Source: an uncultured Paracoccus sp. (lineage in GTDB: Bacteria; Pseudomonadota; Alphaproteobacteria; Rhodobacterales; Rhodobacteraceae). Taken from it: a DNA stretch of 8,565 nucleotides. This document shows positions 6,161-8,565 of the stretch, in pieces. The stretch is from assembly GCF_946221145.1 (NCBI RefSeq), contig NZ_CAMIOH010000133.1:1-8565 (forward strand), given 5' to 3'. The notes below the pieces were generated by a model that saw only the letters and a list, made by a program, of their open reading frames with translations, ran no database searches and had not been told where the DNA came from. How positions within the stretch are numbered: the first letter of the stretch is position 1; each line of letters opens with the position of its first letter. Made by a program: the position numbers and the translations under genes.

Positions 6161-6759
6161 TCACCTTTGCCTTCTACCTGTTCGCCATCTCGGTCTGCAC
6201 GGCGGGCTTCATGGTGGTGCTGTCCAGGAACCCGGTCCATTCGGTCTTGTGGCTGATCCTGGCCTTCATCTCGGCCGCAGGGCTGTTCGTGTTGCAGGGC
6301 GCGGAATTCGTGGCGATGCTGCTGGTGATCGTCTATGTCGGCGCCGTGGCGGTGCTGTTCCTGTTCGTGGTGATGATGCTGGACGTGGACTTTGCCCAGC
6401 TTCGCGGCGAACTGGCGGGCTATCTGCCGCTGGCGGGGCTGATCGCCCTGGTGCTGCTGGCGCTGCTGACGGTCGCCTTTGGCGGGTGGGAGATCTCGGA
6501 TCAGGCCCAGGCGCTGCGGACCGTGCCGATTGCTGACCAGACGCTGAACACCAATGCCATCGGCGCCGTGCTGTATGACCGCTATCTGCTGCCGTTCCAG
6601 GTTTCGGGGCTGATTCTGCTGGTCGCGATGATCGGCGCGATCACCCTGACCATGCGCCACCGCCGCGACATCAAGCGCCAGGATGTGCTGGAACAGATGT
6701 ATCGCGATCCGGCCAAGGCCATGGAACTGCGCGACGTGAAACCGGGGCAGGGGCTGTAA
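6157..6759 (+). CDS. nuoJ: NADH-quinone oxidoreductase subunit J (NuoJ/Nqo10)
   Basis: A full-length 200-residue membrane subunit (ND6 homologue) with about five transmembrane helices. The diagnostic third helix reads LLVIVYVGAVAVLFLFVVMM at about 55-74, including Tyr60 in the region that forms a pi-bulge in solved structures and takes part in coupling. RNPVHSVLWLILAF (about 24-37) and GAEFVAMLL (about 48-56) are also conserved. A longer loop at about 110-140 precedes the last helix (PFQVSGLILLVAMIGAITL), and the C-terminal tail is hydrophilic (HRRDIKRQDV...). AAGGA at 6144-6148, inside the end of the preceding gene, is 8 bases from the ATG. It is followed by the largest non-coding gap in the window. 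Confidence 0.97.
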   Translation: MITFAFYLFAISVCTAGFMVVLSRNPVHSVLWLILAFISAAGLFVLQGAEFVAMLLVIVYVGAVAVLFLFVVMMLDVDFAQLRGELAGYLPLAGLIALVLLALLTVAFGGWEISDQAQALRTVPIADQTLNTNAIGAVLYDRYLLPFQVSGLILLVAMIGAITLTMRHRRDIKRQDVLEQMYRDPAKAMELRDVKPGQGL

Positions 6760-6791
6760 GGCCCGCCCGCGCTGCCGACTGAATATTTCAA

Positions 6792-6809
6792 CGGGTAACG
6801 ACCCGGAGG
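6792..6809 (+). promoter_or_regulatory. Small hairpin next to the nuoK ribosome binding site
   Basis: The 61-base gap between nuoJ and nuoK contains a perfect 5-bp inverted repeat, CGGGT-AACG-ACCCG (6792-6805). It abuts GGAGG (6805-6809), which is 11 bases from the nuoK ATG. The hairpin shares one base with the Shine-Dalgarno, so it could modulate initiation or act as a minor RNA-processing site. It lacks a U-tract and is too short to be a convincing terminator. A 5-bp stem can arise by chance in GC-rich DNA, so the regulatory reading is tentative; the GGAGG as nuoK's ribosome binding site is more secure. Confidence 0.35.
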
Positions 6810-6820
6810 GACGGAAGACG

Positions 6821-7126
6821 ATGATCGGATTGACACATTACCTTGTCGTGGGGGCGATCCTGTTCGTCGCCGGGATTTTCGGCATCTTCGTGAACCGCAA
6901 GAACGTCATCGTCATCCTGATGTCGATCGAACTGATCCTGCTGTCGGTCAATATCAACTTCGTCGCCTTTTCCGCGCATCTGGGCGATCTGGCGGGGCAG
7001 GTGTTCACCATGTTCATCCTGACCGTCGCCGCCGCCGAGGCCGCCATCGGCCTGGCGATCCTGGTGGTGTTCTTCCGCAACCGCGGGTCCATCGCGGTGG
7101 ACGATGTCAACGTGATGAAGGGGTAA
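6821..7126 (+). CDS. nuoK: NADH-quinone oxidoreductase subunit K (NuoK/Nqo11)
   Basis: A full-length 101-residue, three-helix membrane subunit (ND4L homologue) that provides part of the proton path next to NuoH, J and N. The two membrane glutamates essential in the family are present: Glu37 in ILMSIELILLSVNIN (the Escherichia coli Glu36 equivalent) and Glu73 in LTVAAAEAAIGLAI (the Glu72 equivalent). The loop NRKNVI after helix 1 and the FFRNRG turn after helix 3 are also typical. Translation is served by GGAGG at 6805-6809. It is the only gene in the window with a gap of more than 20 bases in front of it. The stop lies 6 bases before nuoL. Confidence 0.98.
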   Translation: MIGLTHYLVVGAILFVAGIFGIFVNRKNVIVILMSIELILLSVNINFVAFSAHLGDLAGQVFTMFILTVAAAEAAIGLAILVVFFRNRGSIAVDDVNVMKG

Positions 7127-7132
7127 GCGGTC

Positions 7133-8565
7133 ATGGTGCAATTCATCCTGTTCGCCCCGCTTCTGGGCGCGCTGATCGCCGGCTTCGGCTGGCGCGTGAT
7201 CGGCGAAAAGGCCGCGCAGATGCTGACGACCGGCATCCTGTTCGCCTGCGCCCTGTTTTCCTGGATCGTGTTTTCGACCTTTTCGGGCGAGACGCAGCAT
7301 ATCCCGGTTCTGGACTGGGTCGTGTCCGGCGATTTCACCAGCGAATGGGCGATCCGGCTGGACCGGCTGACGGCGGTGATGCTGATCGTCGTGACCTCGG
7401 TGTCGGCCTTGGTCCACCTGTATTCGATGGGCTACATGGCCCATGACGACAACTGGACCCATCACGAACATTACAAGGCGCGCTTCTTCGCCTATCTGTC
7501 CTTCTTCACCTTTGCGATGCTGATGCTGGTGACGGCGGACAACCTGTTGCAGATGTTCTTCGGCTGGGAGGGCGTGGGCGTCGCCTCTTATCTGCTGATC
7601 GGCTTCTATTACCGCAAGCCGTCCGCCAATGCCGCCGCCATGAAGGCGTTCATCGTGAACCGGGTCGGTGACTTCGGCTTCCTGATGGGGATCTTCGGGC
7701 TGTGGTGGATGACCGGATCCATCCAGTTCGACGCCATCTTCGCACAGGTCGATGAACTGGCGCAGGCGCAGATCCATTTCCTGTGGGCCGACTGGAACGC
7801 CGCGAACCTGCTGGCCTTCCTGCTGTTCGTGGGCGCGATGGGCAAATCGGCGCAGCTGTTCCTGCACACCTGGCTGCCTGACGCGATGGAAGGCCCGACC
7901 CCCGTGTCGGCGCTGATCCACGCCGCGACCATGGTGACGGCGGGGGTGTTTCTGGTCTGCCGCATGTCGCCGCTGTTCGAATTCGCGCCCGAGGCCAAGA
8001 TGTTCGTGGTCATCATCGGCGCGACCACGGCCTTCTTTGCCGCGACCGTGGGTCTGGTACAGAACGACATCAAGCGTGTGATCGCCTATTCGACCTGTTC
8101 GCAGCTGGGTTACATGTTCGTGGCGGCGGGCGTCGGGGTCTATTCGGTCGCCATGTTCCACCTGTTCACCCATGCCTTCTTCAAGGCGATGCTGTTCCTG
8201 GGCGCCGGTTCGGTGATCCATGCGATGCATCACGAACAGGACATGCGGAACTATGGCGGGCTGCGGAAAAAGATCCCGCTGACCTTCGCCGCCATGCTGA
8301 TCGGCACGCTGGCGATCACCGGCGTGGGCATTCCGCTGACCCATATCGGTTTCGCGGGCTTCCTGTCCAAGGATGCCGTGATCGAGAGCGCCTATGCCTC
8401 GGGCGTGGGCTATGCCTTCTGGATGCTGGTGATCGCGGCCTTCATGACCAGCTTCTATAGCTGGCGGCTGATGTTCCTGACCTTCTGGGGCGCGCCGCGT
8501 CCGCAAAAGGTCTGGGACGCCGAGATCAAGGCCGAGGAAGAGGTTCAGCCCGTCACCGGCCATGG
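7133..8565 (+). CDS. nuoL: NADH-quinone oxidoreductase subunit L (NuoL/Nqo12), 3'-truncated by window edge
   Basis: The first 477 codons of the distal Mrp-antiporter-like proton-pumping subunit (ND5 homologue); the family is usually about 610-700 residues, so the C-terminal helices and the long lateral helix are outside the window. The frame from ATG 7133 (MVQFILFAPLLGAL) stays open to the end. AAGGGG at 7118-7123, overlapping the end of nuoK, is 9 bases upstream. Key residues are visible: Glu146 in MFFGWEGVGVASYLLIGF on helix 5, Lys238 in GAMGKSAQLFLHTWLPDAM on helix 7, His263 in TPVSALIHAATMVTAG, the broken-helix segment with NDIKRVIAYSTCSQLGYM, and Lys351 in HLFTHAFFKAMLFL. The segment GFAGFLSKDAV at about 407-416 is also typical. 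No defect is seen. Confidence 0.97.
   Translation, partial: MVQFILFAPLLGALIAGFGWRVIGEKAAQMLTTGILFACALFSWIVFSTFSGETQHIPVLDWVVSGDFTSEWAIRLDRLTAVMLIVVTSVSALVHLYSMGYMAHDDNWTHHEHYKARFFAYLSFFTFAMLMLVTADNLLQMFFGWEGVGVASYLLIGFYYRKPSANAAAMKAFIVNRVGDFGFLMGIFGLWWMTGSIQFDAIFAQVDELAQAQIHFLWADWNAANLLAFLLFVGAMGKSAQLFLHTWLPDAMEGPTPVSALIHAATMVTAGVFLVCRMSPLFEFAPEAKMFVVIIGATTAFFAATVGLVQNDIKRVIAYSTCSQLGYMFVAAGVGVYSVAMFHLFTHAFFKAMLFLGAGSVIHAMHHEQDMRNYGGLRKKIPLTFAAMLIGTLAITGVGIPLTHIGFAGFLSKDAVIESAYASGVGYAFWMLVIAAFMTSFYSWRLMFLTFWGAPRPQKVWDAEIKAEEEVQPVTGH

Noticed and set aside
6760..6805. Possible intrinsic terminator between nuoJ and nuoK
   Set aside because: The stem is only 5 bp and no T-run follows; instead a strong Shine-Dalgarno and a conserved subunit gene follow, so transcription most likely continues.
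6788..8563. Long (591-codon) minus-strand frame opposite nuoK and nuoL
   Set aside because: The translation is dominated by His, Gln, Asp, Gly and Arg with no domain pattern, and it mirrors codon-biased membrane-protein genes on the + strand. Treated as a composition artefact.

Overview
The window is a GC-rich (roughly two-thirds G+C by eye), densely coding, single-strand segment of a nuo/nqo operon for proton-pumping NADH:quinone oxidoreductase (respiratory complex I). Every supported gene is on the + strand. Protein motifs, codon bias and gene order point to an alphaproteobacterium of the Rhodobacterales, most likely Paracoccus or a close relative. The clearest sign is that the structural genes are interleaved with small extra genes, as described for the Paracoccus denitrificans NQO cluster with its unidentified reading frames (URFs). 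The assignment to Paracoccus is inference from remembered sequences, not a database search.

Layout: 1-788 is the 3' part of nuoF (FMN and 4Fe-4S NADH-oxidising subunit). 785-1216 is a small exported DUF5333-like protein. 1228-3249 is nuoG (Fe-S subunit). 3255-4025 is a predicted lipoprotein of unknown function. 4042-5073 is nuoH (membrane subunit at the quinone site). 5077-5262 is a 61-residue soluble protein of unknown function. 5262-5753 is nuoI (two 4Fe-4S ferredoxin subunit). 5750-6160 is a carboxymuconolactone-decarboxylase-fold protein. 6157-6759 is nuoJ, 6821-7126 is nuoK, and 7133 to the window end is the 5' part of nuoL (antiporter-like proton-pumping subunit).

Together NuoF, NuoG and NuoI carry electrons from NADH through FMN and a chain of Fe-S clusters to quinone bound near NuoH. 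NuoH, J, K and L couple this to proton translocation across the cytoplasmic membrane. The genes overlap by 1-4 bases or are separated by at most about 16 bases, apart from a 61-base gap before nuoK, so the window should be co-transcribed with extensive translational coupling. No promoter, terminator, RNA gene, mobile element, repeat array or CRISPR was seen.

The unusual feature is the strict alternation F-x-G-x-H-x-I-x-J. Four non-subunit genes sit one per gap: the first two encode predicted exported proteins and the last two small cytoplasmic ones. Their roles are not evident from sequence. The arrangement is known in outline in Paracoccus, so this is an under-explained system rather than a demonstrably new one.
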